Shown in pieces: positions 1 through 11,045 of a stretch of 23,429 nt of DNA. This stretch comes from Conidiobolus incongruus B7586 (lineage: Eukaryota > Entomophthoromycota > Entomophthoromycetes > Entomophthorales > Conidiobolaceae), in the NCBI GenBank assembly GCA_000697335.1, contig JNEM01008521.1:1-23429 (forward strand), written 5' to 3'. Each line of letters starts with the position of its first letter. Position 1 is the first letter of the stretch. The notes under the pieces were generated by a model. The model was not told the origin of the DNA. It did no database searches and saw only the letters and a list, made by a program, of their open reading frames with translations. A program made the translations under genes and the position numbers.

Positions 1-621
1 TGCTGGTGCATAGCTGTAAACAGCATTAGGCGTTACGTTATAGGTAAATGGAATTCTCTGATTCTGATCCTTTGACCAAGTATTGAAATATCTATTCAAA
101 AGACCCTGATCTCCACCATCAAAGCTGCCTTCGCTCATGAATAATTCTATTAGATCAGAGTATATTTTGCTGGAAGGTTTGCACATAAATACTCCAGAGT
201 TAAAACAATCAGGCCATCCAATATCCGGACAAGCAGCAAAGTGGGTATTTTCGTATTGACTGAACAAGTGATCAATATTCTTTAACACGAGGGTATCAGC
301 ATCCATAAACAGAATTTGGCTCAGCCAAGTCATATTCCAGACATGTAATTTCGAAAGCGTGACACCCAAATCAGGTCTTCCCAATAGGTTCAGTCGTTTC
401 TGATCTTTGGAATCTATTTTTGAGATTTCTATAACATGATCAAAGATCTTCGCTAATTGGGCTCGGTAAGCTTGATCAACTTCCGATGTGACTAAGCAAA
501 TGATTAGGTGGCAAGTATTGTAATTTCGCAAAGAATAACCTAACACAATAGCACCATTAACATAACTGTTATTAGTAATTAAAGTGACATAAGCTTTTGG
601 TAAATGCTTAATTTCTTTCAT
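1..621 (-). CDS. GLG1: glycogenin (GT8 family), 5' part, runs off left edge
   Basis: Glycogenin is a self-glucosylating UDP-glucose glycosyltransferase that makes the short glucan primer extended by glycogen synthase in the cytosol. Seen: 207 codons are open from the ATG at 621 to the window edge with no stop. The N-terminus has the AYVTLITNNSYVNGA fold start (residues 10-24). The metal/UDP-binding DxD lies in FMDADTLVLKNID (105-117, DAD 107-109). Further family blocks are GWPDCFNSGVFMCKPS (135-150) and GSFDGGDQGLLNRYF (165-179). The order and spacing match animal and fungal glycogenin closely; general GT8 galactosyltransferases lack the GSFDGGDQG block in this form. The C-terminal catalytic end, the glucosylated tyrosine region and the glycogen-synthase-binding tail lie outside the window. 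No intron is seen in this part. It diverges from the dynactin gene with 543 bp between start codons. The symbol follows yeast usage; the family call is firm. Confidence 0.93.
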   Translation of the reverse strand, partial: MKEIKHLPKAYVTLITNNSYVNGAIVLGYSLRNYNTCHLIICLVTSEVDQAYRAQLAKIFDHVIEISKIDSKDQKRLNLLGRPDLGVTLSKLHVWNMTWLSQILFMDADTLVLKNIDHLFSQYENTHFAACPDIGWPDCFNSGVFMCKPSSKIYSDLIELFMSEGSFDGGDQGLLNRYFNTWSKDQNQRIPFTYNVTPNAVYSYAPA

Positions 622-1164
622 TATTATAAATTTATTTATCAATATTTCATACTTTTGATTGCTAATGATAATAAAATATATAATTCGTAGATTAATTATT
701 TATATAATCATTAAGATACAGAATATTTTATCTTTGAATACTCAAATACGAAATTAAACTGGAACTGGATCCAAATAGAATATCTGGCCAATCAGTGAAA
801 GATGTGACAGGCTTGTGATGTAAAAGATATTTTAATCTGATCTCATTAAAATGATTAGAATATGATACAAACTGATGTATTCATTGATAACCATTGAAAA
901 AGTTTCTTAACTATCTTGATTTAATATTGATAGCTCAATTTGAATAAAATTAGCATATATAATATGAACAAAATTGTTACGGTTGAATATCTAAATTGAA
1001 AATCAGTATATATTATGTATATTTTCTATCTCATTGAATCAACCCATAATTATTTTCAATAATAACAATATTAAAACAATTGAAAATTCAATTTATATAT
1101 ATACTCGAAAATCAATTTAATAATTTTGATAATAACAAATTGAAATAATATATATTAATAAATC
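622..1164. other. AT-rich divergent intergenic region
   Basis: This is the shared upstream region of the glycogenin (minus) and dynactin p50 (plus) genes. It is very AT-rich with many short A/T runs. I see no open frame, RNA gene or clear repeat. It presumably holds both promoters, but no single convincing TATA or CCAAT pair stands out from the AT background. Confidence 0.6.
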
Positions 1165-2840
1165 ATGTCTAGTAAATATGCTTCACTTCCAGATATTGTA
1201 AGTTAATTTTTAATAAATAATGTATCTAGTCGTCAAATTAATTTCGAATATTCAATATTATTAATCCAATCATAAAATGATATATAAAATTATGTAAAAT
1301 AATACACTCAACTAATATTTTTAGGACACAGCTCCAGATGTTTATGAAAGTCCTGATGTAACAACACCTCAAGTTAATTTAAGAAAAATTGTCGAAGTAA
1401 CCCTGAAAAAAATCAATATAAATCAATGTTAATGAACTATTAGGATAAACCTTCAGAACATATTCTTGTAGAAGATATTAATGTTAGTGAAACTTCTAAA
1501 TTATTTAGAGAAAAAACTGGTGAGCTAAAAGAAAAGGGTTCTTTTAACATTCAATTATTTTAATTATTTATTAATTGAATATTATAGATGAGACTTTGAA
1601 CTTACATAACAAAAAATTACTAAAGAAATATCAGTTGGACACCTTTTTAGATACTCCAGAATATGAAATGCTAAATCAAAAAAGTGATTTGAAGGAGACT
1701 CCTTTACAAAAAATTAGAAGATTGTTATTCGAAGTGGATAGTTTACAAGAGGAAATCAATGACGTAATTCAGCTGAATGTTCATTTATTGTTAGTAATCT
1801 AATTAACATTAATATTTGATTAGTCATCAAACCTAGAAGACACTAATGAGCAATCCCATGTTGCACTTGTATCTATGATTGCCTCTATTCAGCAACAACT
1901 AACAAAAATTAGCTCTAAAATTCCATCAGGAGGCTCCAGTGCTCAAACTGCAACTGGTGCTGCTCTTTTAGATCAGATCAAATCTTTGGATCAGTTGAAG
2001 CAAGAATCCCAAAAAATTGGTGGTAAAAGCTCAAACTCAACTAAGTCAAATGAACTGGTAGCTTGACTAAAATGTGATACATAATTGATTACTAATTGTT
2101 TTTAGGAACCATCTTATGCTCTCGAATTGGAATCAAGATTAGCTAAATTGGAAAAAACATTAGGAAGCAATTTGATAGCCAAATCTGAAATAGTGAGTTT
2201 ATATTTTCCAATATCTGCAATTTTGTAATATTAATTACCATATTATATTAGACTGAGAGTGCTGGCATAGGTCAATCGATTGCACAAATGGAAGATATGA
2301 TGAAAATCTTAGCACACCCCGACCACATGGAAAGCACCATTAAAAAAGTAAAAACATTGAATGGTGAATTAGACAGACTTGTGGAATTAAAAGATTCTCT
2401 TGATGCTAATAATAAAGACGATCTCTACTTTGGCGTCAACTCCTCCAGTGTTCAACCAGATTCAGAGACTGAATCCAAGGTAAACTGATATTTTGGTTTT
2501 TGATATATTATATATTAACCATTATTGATTTTAGCTTAATAAACTTTTCGACCTTTACGAAAAGTTGGATAGCTATATGCTTTTAGCACCTGGCATTCTT
2601 CACCGTTTGCAAACTTTGAATGGAGTACACAATGAAGCCATTGGGGTTACTGATAGCATCAAAGCTTTAACCAACGATCAAACTCGCCTTCAAAATATTT
2701 TGGATGTGACCAAAGAACAAACGGAGCAGTTGGAGACTAGTTTCAATGAAAATCATCAGACTATTAAAACTAATATGGAGCTATTGGATGCTAGAATTAA
2801 GGATTTAATGACTAGAATTGAAAAATTATCACCTCAGTAG
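1165..2840 (+). CDS. DCTN2: dynactin subunit 2 (p50 dynamitin), 8 exons
   Basis: Dynamitin is the p50 subunit of the dynactin shoulder; it links p150Glued and p24 to the Arp1 filament for dynein transport. Exons by eye: 1165-1197, 1325-1396, 1444-1519, 1588-1763, 1824-2057, 2106-2192, 2252-2479, 2535-2840. Joined they give 403 residues with no internal stop, close to human p50 (about 400). The N-terminus MSSKYASLPDI...APDVYESPD matches the family start (KYADLPGI...PDVYE). The hallmark middle block reads TPEYEMLNQKSDLKETPLQK, equivalent to the YEMLGE...KETPQQK block of animal p50. The C-terminal two thirds are long heptad-like helices, typical of the coiled coils that assemble the shoulder. 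Intron 1 (127 nt) is the only long intron in the window. The intron 2 donor GTAACC is weak, but reading through it hits a stop. A poly(A) signal AATAAA lies at 2874-2879. Confidence 0.94.
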
Positions 2841-2873
2841 TTTTTAAATACTCATACTTGTCAATTTTTTTAT

Positions 2874-2879
2874 AATAAA
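2874..2879 (+). promoter_or_regulatory. poly(A) signal AATAAA of dynactin p50 gene
   Basis: AATAAA lies 34 nt after the stop codon of the dynactin subunit 2 gene, where a fungal positioning element is expected. The surroundings are AT-rich, so chance occurrence is possible. Confidence 0.45.
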
Positions 2880-3136
2880 TTTATTAATTAGTTTTTATTA
2901 TTTATAATATATTTATTTCATTGTAATTTGATAGAATATTTTCTATTCTTATGATAATATTCAATTAATCAATTATAAATTATTAATAATTTTTAATAAT
3001 TATCCAATTAATGGGTATATTTTAATCATTTCAGTCTGACAATAACAATAAATTAGGTTTAATAAATAAATCAGCTGTCCTGATTATATTGTCATAAATT
3101 ACTCAACTATTTGAACTTGTATTTAAATCAGTACCT

Positions 3137-4164
3137 TTGCTATTCATCATACTCCATATCTTTGGGTTAGATTCCATTGGAACATTCTTAGCACATAGGC
3201 TTTATCAAGCTAAAATTGGTACCAAATTAATTTTAACTCCCCATACATTCAAAAAATATCAGTCCAAAAACAGTTGGACACTAAAATCCCTACTGACCAA
3301 TTCAGTATACGAAGCTCCTATACCTGTTGAAGAAAACAGTCAGAATGGAGGAAAATTCGACTACCTAGTGGTGACCACTAAGGCAAACTCTTCATTAGCT
3401 GCTCTAAGAGGTGCTTGGGGTAGAATCGACCAGAAACCACCCTAATCATGCTGCAAAATGGAATGGGTGTGATTGATGAAGTAATAGATGAAATCATTGC
3501 CAAAAAGTCGCCAATGCTCAAGATCTTCATTGGAACAACTACGCATGGCTGTTATCGAGAAACTGATCCATTCAGAATTACGCACGCAGCTCACGGCGAG
3601 ATTTGGCTAGGTACAGCTGTCTCCGTGTTTCATCCTAAGTTACCAGCCTATAATCCTATCTTGCCATTCATCCGCCAACTATGGGACTTGTTAAAGGATG
3701 CCGACTTGGATTTAAATCCTTATCAGTCCAAAGATCAAATATTCCGTAGATTGTTAGATAAATTATTAATTAATTGCACTGTGAATCCTATTTGTGGTAG
3801 TATTTTAACAGACAACTTAATCAGAGCAATTACGGCTGATTTGTGTGTCGAATTTGCTCAATTATTGTATCAATGGAAGCCACTTAAACATGAAACTATT
3901 CACGATCATTGGAAAGATCCAAAGTTACTAGAAAATTGACTATACAAGGTGATTGAGCAAATCAAATTTAATACTTGCTCAATGGTCCAGGATTTTCGAG
4001 CTTGAAGAATCACAGAAATGAATTATATAAATAGTTACCTGTTAATCAAACACAATTCCTTAGATATGAATGTTCCAATTAATCAATTTTTGAAAATTAA
4101 TAAATTGAGGTTACATGATTACCGATATATTTTACATTTAATTAAACAGACATTAGGCTATTAA
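3137..4164 (+). pseudogene. ketopantoate reductase (PanE/ApbA) pseudogene
   Basis: Ketopantoate reductase makes pantoate for pantothenate and coenzyme A using NADPH. The family is clear: a Rossmann start HIFGLDSIGTFLAHRL, FDYLVVTTKA, the MLQNGMGVIDEVI block, the active-site region KLLINCTVNPICGS, and NTCSMVQDFRA followed by RITEMNYIN near 3970-4036. The last corresponds to the SSMLQD...TEIDYINGY signature. Several lesions show decay. No ATG precedes the frame back to a stop at 3095-3097. The GxGxxG motif has Asp for its second Gly (codon 3170-3172). The frame changes near 3431-3436, just before LQNGMG. In-frame TGA codons occur at 3937-3939 and in the FRA*RITE block near 4003. Similarity continues past both to a stop at 4162-4164. 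There are no introns, unlike its neighbours. A sequencing error could explain the frame change, but not all lesions together. A working paralogue may exist elsewhere. Confidence 0.85.
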
Positions 4165-4273
4165 TATTATTCTTGAATATTCAAATAATTGCAAAATGAC
4201 TAGAATGTATACATAATTTAAATCTTACTACTGAATATTATTAATATTTTTATTTCAAATAATCTGAATACAA

Positions 4274-4279
4274 TTTATT
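4274..4279 (-). promoter_or_regulatory. poly(A) signal AATAAA (minus) of clathrin heavy chain gene
   Basis: TTTATT on the plus strand, read as AATAAA on the minus strand, lies 26 nt beyond the clathrin heavy chain stop codon. Its position suits a 3'-end signal; AT-rich context makes chance a possibility. Confidence 0.4.
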
Positions 4280-4304
4280 AACTATTGTTAATCAGTTAGT
4301 TGCA

Positions 4305-7300
4305 TCAGAATTGATAATTCGTGGGTGAAAAATGATTGGGAGCTCCGTAACCTTGAGCAGATTGCGAGCGATAGCCTCCAACTTGATTGGGGTCAACCGA
4401 CATACTAAATCAATAAAGTTAATTGGTGATTATTGCAAAAATAACTGATTGCTTACTGTGCAGATCCAGTGATCATGAGAGGATTACCAAGAGCACCAGG
4501 TTGAATTATAGGAGCACCTAATTAAACATTATTAATAATGGTTAATCGAATCAATTAATAGTAGGATAATTACTCTGTTCTTGCAATTTGCGTGCTTCAT
4601 CACGCTTGGCTCTTTCCTTTTCAATCTTGTCCAAATTATCGATCTTTTGAGTATATTCCTTGACAACTTGAATAATGTAGGGCATAGCATGCTCGGATAC
4701 GCGATATCTCCAGGCTAATTCCAAGACAACATCGGGTCTGACGAGATCATAACAGACATAGAGGGTGGCAGCAAAGGATTCATAGCTACCAAGTTCGATG
4801 AAATATTTCAAAACATCTTCAGCAATTTCAGAGTCTTTAGAGTCTCTAGCGGTTTCAATGACATCTTTGTGGAGATTGTCTTGCTTGGAGAGAGCAATAG
4901 ATTGCGCCCAGCGCTTGTTCTTCTTGAAGAGGTGAGAAGCTATCCTTCTAAATTCAAGAATTTCGTGCTTTTCTAAACGGTTGGCAAGCTCTAAACTATC
5001 AAAATTATCGAAATTATCGATAGATTGTCTGAGTGCATCATAATCTTCCTCCTCAATTAACAAAGCATTATAAGTGGTATTAACGGCACGGTTATTAGTC
5101 TTTTGAGCTTCAATCAAATAGGGCTTTACTAATGGGATGTGCTTATTTTGCTGGAAGATTTGAATGGCACGAGCATGGTCAATACGAGGAATCAACACAT
5201 GCATTAATTCGTTAATAAGAGAAGGTTGTTCAGTAAGGTAGAACTGAATGGCCTTGTAGTAAAGTTCAAGGTTGGATACTTTGACAATGACTTCCTTGAA
5301 TTTGATATGATCCCAAGCAACACCAGAATATTCAATGAAGGCATTAATAGCATTATCATACTCTTCATAATGGGTGTACAAGAAGCAAAGTTCAGCCCAG
5401 AGGTGAGCATCTTTACAATATCCAATAGCTTTAGAAATGTTAATTCTGGACCAGTAATGTTCGAGATGACCCATGACAGAGTTGGGTTGATATTTTGTGT
5501 AAAGGTAAGTCAATTCGGTGAACATACCCATATGAGCTCTTTCGAGACCAAGACCAGCCTCTAAGAGAGCAATGAGTTCGTTGACATGACCTTTAACTTC
5601 ATATAATTTGATTAATTCTTGGAGTTCTTCCGCATGAATAATCAAATTCAAACCACAAATTTGGGCCAATCTGAATTCACCTTGTTCAATACAAACTTCG
5701 TTAACCTGACGCCAGACACGAGTATTGTTAGCTTTGCGAGCGCTTTCAACAGCGGCAGAGTATTCACCCAAACGAACTAAGGTTGAAGCAAGAGCACCCC
5801 AGTTGGAAACACTAGTGAAAAGGATCTTAGCAGCTTGGTAAAGGCCTTGAGAATAGCATCGATCACCAATGCTTTGGATCTGAGCAATATTAGGACCTGA
5901 GAGTAATTGATCCATTTCAGTGAGACGATTGGTTTTAGCATAGGCAAACAATAATTCACTGTCAATAACAGTTTCTCTGGCCTGGACACGAGCCATTTGG
6001 AGGTAACGAACCAAGTCTTCGTAAGCTTCAACGCTGTTAGCAGTTTGGATGACATCTCTGTAGTTAGAAGGATCGTTTGCCTTGATGTAGGAATCAATTG
6101 CTTCCTTAACTTGAATGTGTTCCAATTGAGCTTTGGCTAATTTACTCCAAACAGGAGGAAGATTGCAAGATTCAGCGAATTCATAGGCACGATCAATGTT
6201 TTTGATATAATCAATCAAAACACCAATAGCATCAATGCTAACACCATACTTTTTGTAGACAGTAAAAGCTTCTTCATAGAGTTGATGTTCAATGGCGTTG
6301 TTGGCAATTTCAGGTGCGTCATAATTATTCAAATGCTGAATGTAGTTCATGACCTTGGATTGATCAACTTGAATAGCAGTGAAAATCAAAAGATTTTGCA
6401 AAGTCATACTATTGTTAAATTGAGAAGGTTCCAAAATGATCTTCTCCAAAAGATCAATCAATTCACGAGGGAGTTCAGCAGCCATAAAAGCCTTGACAGT
6501 TGTGGAGACTTGTTCGGAATTTTGAGCTTCAGGGACAGCAGTGGAAACAACTTGATCAATAACAAGTTTGCGGTGGGAGTTTGAAGCATCCAAAACTTGT
6601 TGCCACAAGTTTAAATCTTGACGATGTACCAAATATCTGGCTTGATGTTTGTACATGCCATTATCGTTGGTAAGTTGGATAAGTTCAGCATCACATTGAC
6701 CCATTTCATAAGCAACATAAGCAAGGTGAGGGTCTCTCTTTTCACAATAACGACCAACGACACGAGAGTTGTAGAATTTGTTGGTACGTAAAAATTGCTC
6801 GGGATTGTTGTTGCTGTCGATGTAGATCATGGCTAAAGCATTGAAAACGGCGGGATCTTGGCTGTTTTGATTAAGTTTGACTTCTAACCAGGGTCTTAAG
6901 AGATTGAGACGGTTACGCTTTTCAACTTCTTCAACAAGTTCGTCAATTGGGAAAGGGTTGCTGACAGACATCAATAAGTTCTTAATAATGTTTTCATCAC
7001 AATCAACATCCAAAAGACCACCAATGACAACTGGGGTACGGCTGGGGTTAACCTTTTGAACGTAGATTTCAATGTATTTGTAAAAAGCATTCTTGTAAAG
7101 ATACAGAACCAAATCATGAACAAAGTCAAATCGATCGCATACAACAATAAGAGGTAAAAGATCTGGGAGATTAGATTCCTTAAGGAAGTTTTTAACTCTT
7201 TCGGCATCGTAGTGATTACTTTCTCTACAGATACGCTCGACTTCCTTCATTTGGCCAGTCTTGCAAGCAGCTTCAATATATTTGAAGTGAACGTCAGGGT

Positions 7301-9636
7301 CTTCACTAGTATTCACAATAGAGCCCAAATAGTAGTATAATCCTTCATAAGTGTTAAAGCTCTCAAAGAGTTTAATTAAATTGGCAGGTTGAAGTTGATC
7401 AGAGTACTTAGTAGCAATTTGAATGACTAATTGAAGGTTCTGGCGAATGTTAACATTCAACATTTCGTGCAAACATTCAAGAGATTGTTCAACAGACATT
7501 TGGCCAAAGAATCCAATGACCCAATCAGGATTGAGTAAGTGAGTATGGACAATAGTACGTTTAATATCGGCAACATCACTATAATGTTCTAAAGCTCTTT
7601 GATACAAACCAGCCTTTTCACACAGTTGGGCAACAGAGTTACGATCATAGTGAGTGAACATTTTGTTACTCAAGATAGCATCAGCAACTTGAGGAGCATT
7701 TAGTAAGGTCATTTCAAGTAAACGGGTTTGGAGATGACCTTGTTCGGGCTTGTTTTCTTTCAATGCATCCAACAAGAAAGAAGTAGCAGGTTGAATCAAA
7801 TTAAATTGATTGAATAAATCCATGATGCGTTCAATATCAACTAAGGGGCCTTGTTCGTCATTGACGAGGAGTGAAGCAAATTCGGCTGCCTTATCAGGAT
7901 CAGTTCTCAAAACATGTTGAAGAAGGAAGAAGTAATCAGGTTGATACCCAACTTTCTTAGCATAAAGGATGATCTTGGGATATTGCTTAGTTTCAGCAAA
8001 GCAAGAAACAACCTTATTGGGGACGTTGGCTCTAAGGTATACGGATAAAGCTAAGGTAGCATCAAATTGCTTGACAATATCACCAAGCTCTTCGCTGCAT
8101 TCTAATTTGTTTTCCTTAAGCCACTTTTCCAAAAGTTGCTTACGACCCTGTTGTAAAACTGGTCTAGCCAATTCGATAGATTCATTTGAATTCAACTCAC
8201 CTCTCTCCAATAAAATACCAAAGTATTGAAGAATAGGGGCAGTTTGACCAGGAGTGGTTGGAAGGTTCTTAAAAGTTTGAATGGTGTTGGGAGTTCTGAG
8301 GATACCGTTAGGCGAGGTGGCAGCAACCTTGGCAGCTTCAGAGTAAGATCCGGTAGACAATAATTGTTGAAATTTTTGAACATAGAGGTCATCGGCTCCA
8401 GGAAGGTTACATCTTGAAGCGATCTTCAAAGCTAAATCTACATTGCCGAGATTCTTCATGATATATGGCACAACGGTGTCAGTATTGAGACTAACTGATA
8501 ATACCTGACCTTTACGATTCACACCAATAACACCACTTAACTCTTCAAGCTCTGATGTGACGAAAATAGTGTCACCAGAAATACGGCCAGAATAGATCAA
8601 TTCACCAGTTTCAAGATAGTACAAATGAATGAAACCATATTTGGTAACGAGATAAATAATAGAGTATTTTTCGCTAATTTGCATAGCAACAGGGAAATCG
8701 TTAGTAGCTTCGGCAGGGAAATGAATATCAATAGCACGCTTAGTGAAAACTGGATTACTGTCATCGTGATCAATTTCAACTATATGTAACTTGGCACCTG
8801 TAGCTGATCTAACAGCAAAAGAGAATAACTTGGTGTTAGAAACAGCTCCATCGAGTTTGATTTCGGCAAAAGAAGCGGCGTGGGCTTCAATAGGTTGACT
8901 GACATTACGGTCTTTGTTATAAAGTTGCATAGCTCCAACGACGCGATTTTGCTAAATTAAATAATTAGAGAAAAAAGCTTAATGTGACCAATTTAAAAAT
9001 ATAAACCTGAGCTGAAATACCGATCAACATCATCCAGTTTCCTTGTTTGTTAACTCTATAATTAATAATCTGATTTCCATTGAGATTGGAATGTCTGTCG
9101 AATATTTTAACGGGAGGACCGTCATTTTCAATAGACCAGTGATAAACTGATCTCTCTGTAACTAAACCAATCATAGAATTGTTGACCCATTTCCAAAAAA
9201 TAACTTCATCATTCATCACGTGAGACTTTACTTTGACTCTGGCATCCAAGTTAAAGATTTGAAGTTGAGTACCAGCTGATTTGATAGATGGATTAGATAA
9301 TTATAGATTTGGATGATAGATAGAAGTACCTTTGAGGGCTAAAACTTTGTGGGCAGGATGCATAATTGCGGAATCAGCAGTGATGGGTTTCTTCAATAAG
9401 TTGTTAATATCACTTAAGTCGACTACAACAACTTGATTTTGGTCTCCATTATTTTCACGGATACAGATATACTTATCTGATTCCATGGTTAAGGTATTAA
9501 ATCCAATTGCGGCTGGATTAATGCCGAGAGCAGTCAACTAATAAAATACGTGTTATTTAAAGAGATAATGTAAGTGTGTGGTGTATATTACCTGGAGATG
9601 CTCTTGAAACCTAATAGGCAAATTTGGATCTGACAT
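4305..9636 (-). CDS. CHC1: clathrin heavy chain, complete, 6 exons
   Basis: This is the triskelion leg of clathrin coats on trans-Golgi, endosomal and plasma-membrane vesicles. Exons in transcription order: 9636-9592, 9537-9330, 9275-9007, 8951-4574, 4517-4457, 4404-4305. Joined they give 1686 residues, against about 1650-1680 in yeast and animals. Exon 1 reads [15 protein letters not shown] and joins [20 protein letters not shown], the near-invariant N-terminus. Residues 1 to about 330 form the seven-blade beta-propeller that binds adaptors; [15 protein letters not shown] crosses the third intron. The rest is the helical-repeat leg with the light-chain and trimerisation region. The tail is encoded by two small exons and ends with [11 protein letters not shown] (1643-1653), the counterpart of the animal QLMLTA Hsc70-binding motif, then a Gly/Tyr/Gln-rich end. 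Introns are 52-56 nt. The donor of the third intron (GTTTAT) is weak, but the join restores perfect family sequence. Confidence 0.97.
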
Positions 9637-11045
9637 TATTATTAAAAAGTAACAATTGTTGTTAGATGCTCAAAGAAGATTGAATAGATGTAAATAAGTG
9701 TATTGAATATGAGTTGAATGTGGGATATTTGGACTGGTAATATTGACACTTGTTTAATTACGACACTGATTGACTTTTTTCCAAAAATTTCAATTAACCA
9801 ATAAAAACTTAACATTCATGTCATCAAAATCAATTTGTTCATCCATATATCTCAAAATCAAATATTATGCTATAATATAAATAAAATACCTTATAATAAG
9901 TTAATGTTATAAAGTATTAGAATTTTTTGTGTTTTTATAATGAAAACACACTTTTTAATTATTTTAAGATTGAGAATGCTGATTTATTCAAAATTAAAAT
10001 GTCCATATATGGCATATTGTTAACCATATTTAACAAATCAATCTATAGTGAGTCTTTGTTATATATCATTTATTTTTAATATTATGAATAATACAATATT
10101 TAATATTGATAAATAATTATGATTTTTATTTAATCAAATTGATATATTAAAAAATTAAATTAAAAATTTTAAATAAAATTGAAAGAGTATTTGTTATTAT
10201 TTCAATTAAAATGTCAAAACAAATTTATCAATAATAGCAAATTTAATCAGAATTAACTTATATTTGTTCAATATTTCAAGTTACCTGGGTCAAATATTCA
10301 GTTAACTAATAAAACTTTTATAAATTTATATATCTTTGATGATGATATTCCAATACATCAAAATATTATAATTGTATTTAATTGTTACTAAATATATATA
10401 TATATATGAAATATATTTTATCACACAATTGATGATAATTATTAATTCAATAAAAGTTTAACAGTTTTTCTTTGACTACAGAGAACGTTTTATTTTGATT
10501 TTAAATGGCTGAATTGAGTGTTTTTAAGGAAATTTTTGAAACGAAAGCAAATTGAAATATCTTCAGAGTGATACTTCGCAATATAGTTTTGATATTTTGA
10601 GCTAATTTTAGACAGATATAAATTCAGGATAGATTAATAGTAGATATTATTGTTTTTAGAAAGCAACAAAATGGTTAGATGCTGATATATATAATCGAGT
10701 TTTTAAAAAAGAAATAGCAGATAATCATTATTATTAAATTGAATATTTTAATTCATTAAAGCCTTTCACTTTATCAAAGTAAATCAATAGTTAACACAAA
10801 ATTTAATTTATCATATATTCTAAAATACTTTTCAATTAATAATGAAACTTAAAGAATATTCTATAATATACTATTTATTGAAAAATACTGATATAACACA
10901 GAAATTGAATATTATTACTATATTCAATTTTATACCCAATACAACTTAATTGAAATTATCCCATAAAGACTATCTAGAATATAAATTCGAATTTACTCTA
11001 ACTACAAAATAATAACAAAATAAAATAATATTTACAAATAAAATT
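9637..11045. other. 1.4 kb AT-rich intergenic region
   Basis: This region separates the divergent clathrin heavy chain (minus) and the unknown 481-residue gene (plus). A CCAAT box at 9798-9802, about 160 bp upstream of the clathrin start codon, is the only promoter-like element I would single out. The rest is A/T runs and short (AT)n stretches. No protein gene, tRNA or structured GC-rich segment is visible. Confidence 0.55.
10392..10407. repeat. (AT)8 microsatellite
   Basis: Eight AT units in a row inside the AT-rich gap upstream of the 481-residue gene. Probably neutral slippage sequence. Confidence 0.8.

Noticed and set aside
4551-4573. Clathrin heavy chain ending NYPTIN at 4551
   Set aside because: Splicing at 4573/4518 restores a conserved tail with the LMITG motif and ends at 4305; the earlier stop lies in an intron.
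5226-5564. Open stretches on the plus strand and in other frames within the clathrin gene
   Set aside because: They are shadows of a strongly conserved coding sequence and show no family resemblance.
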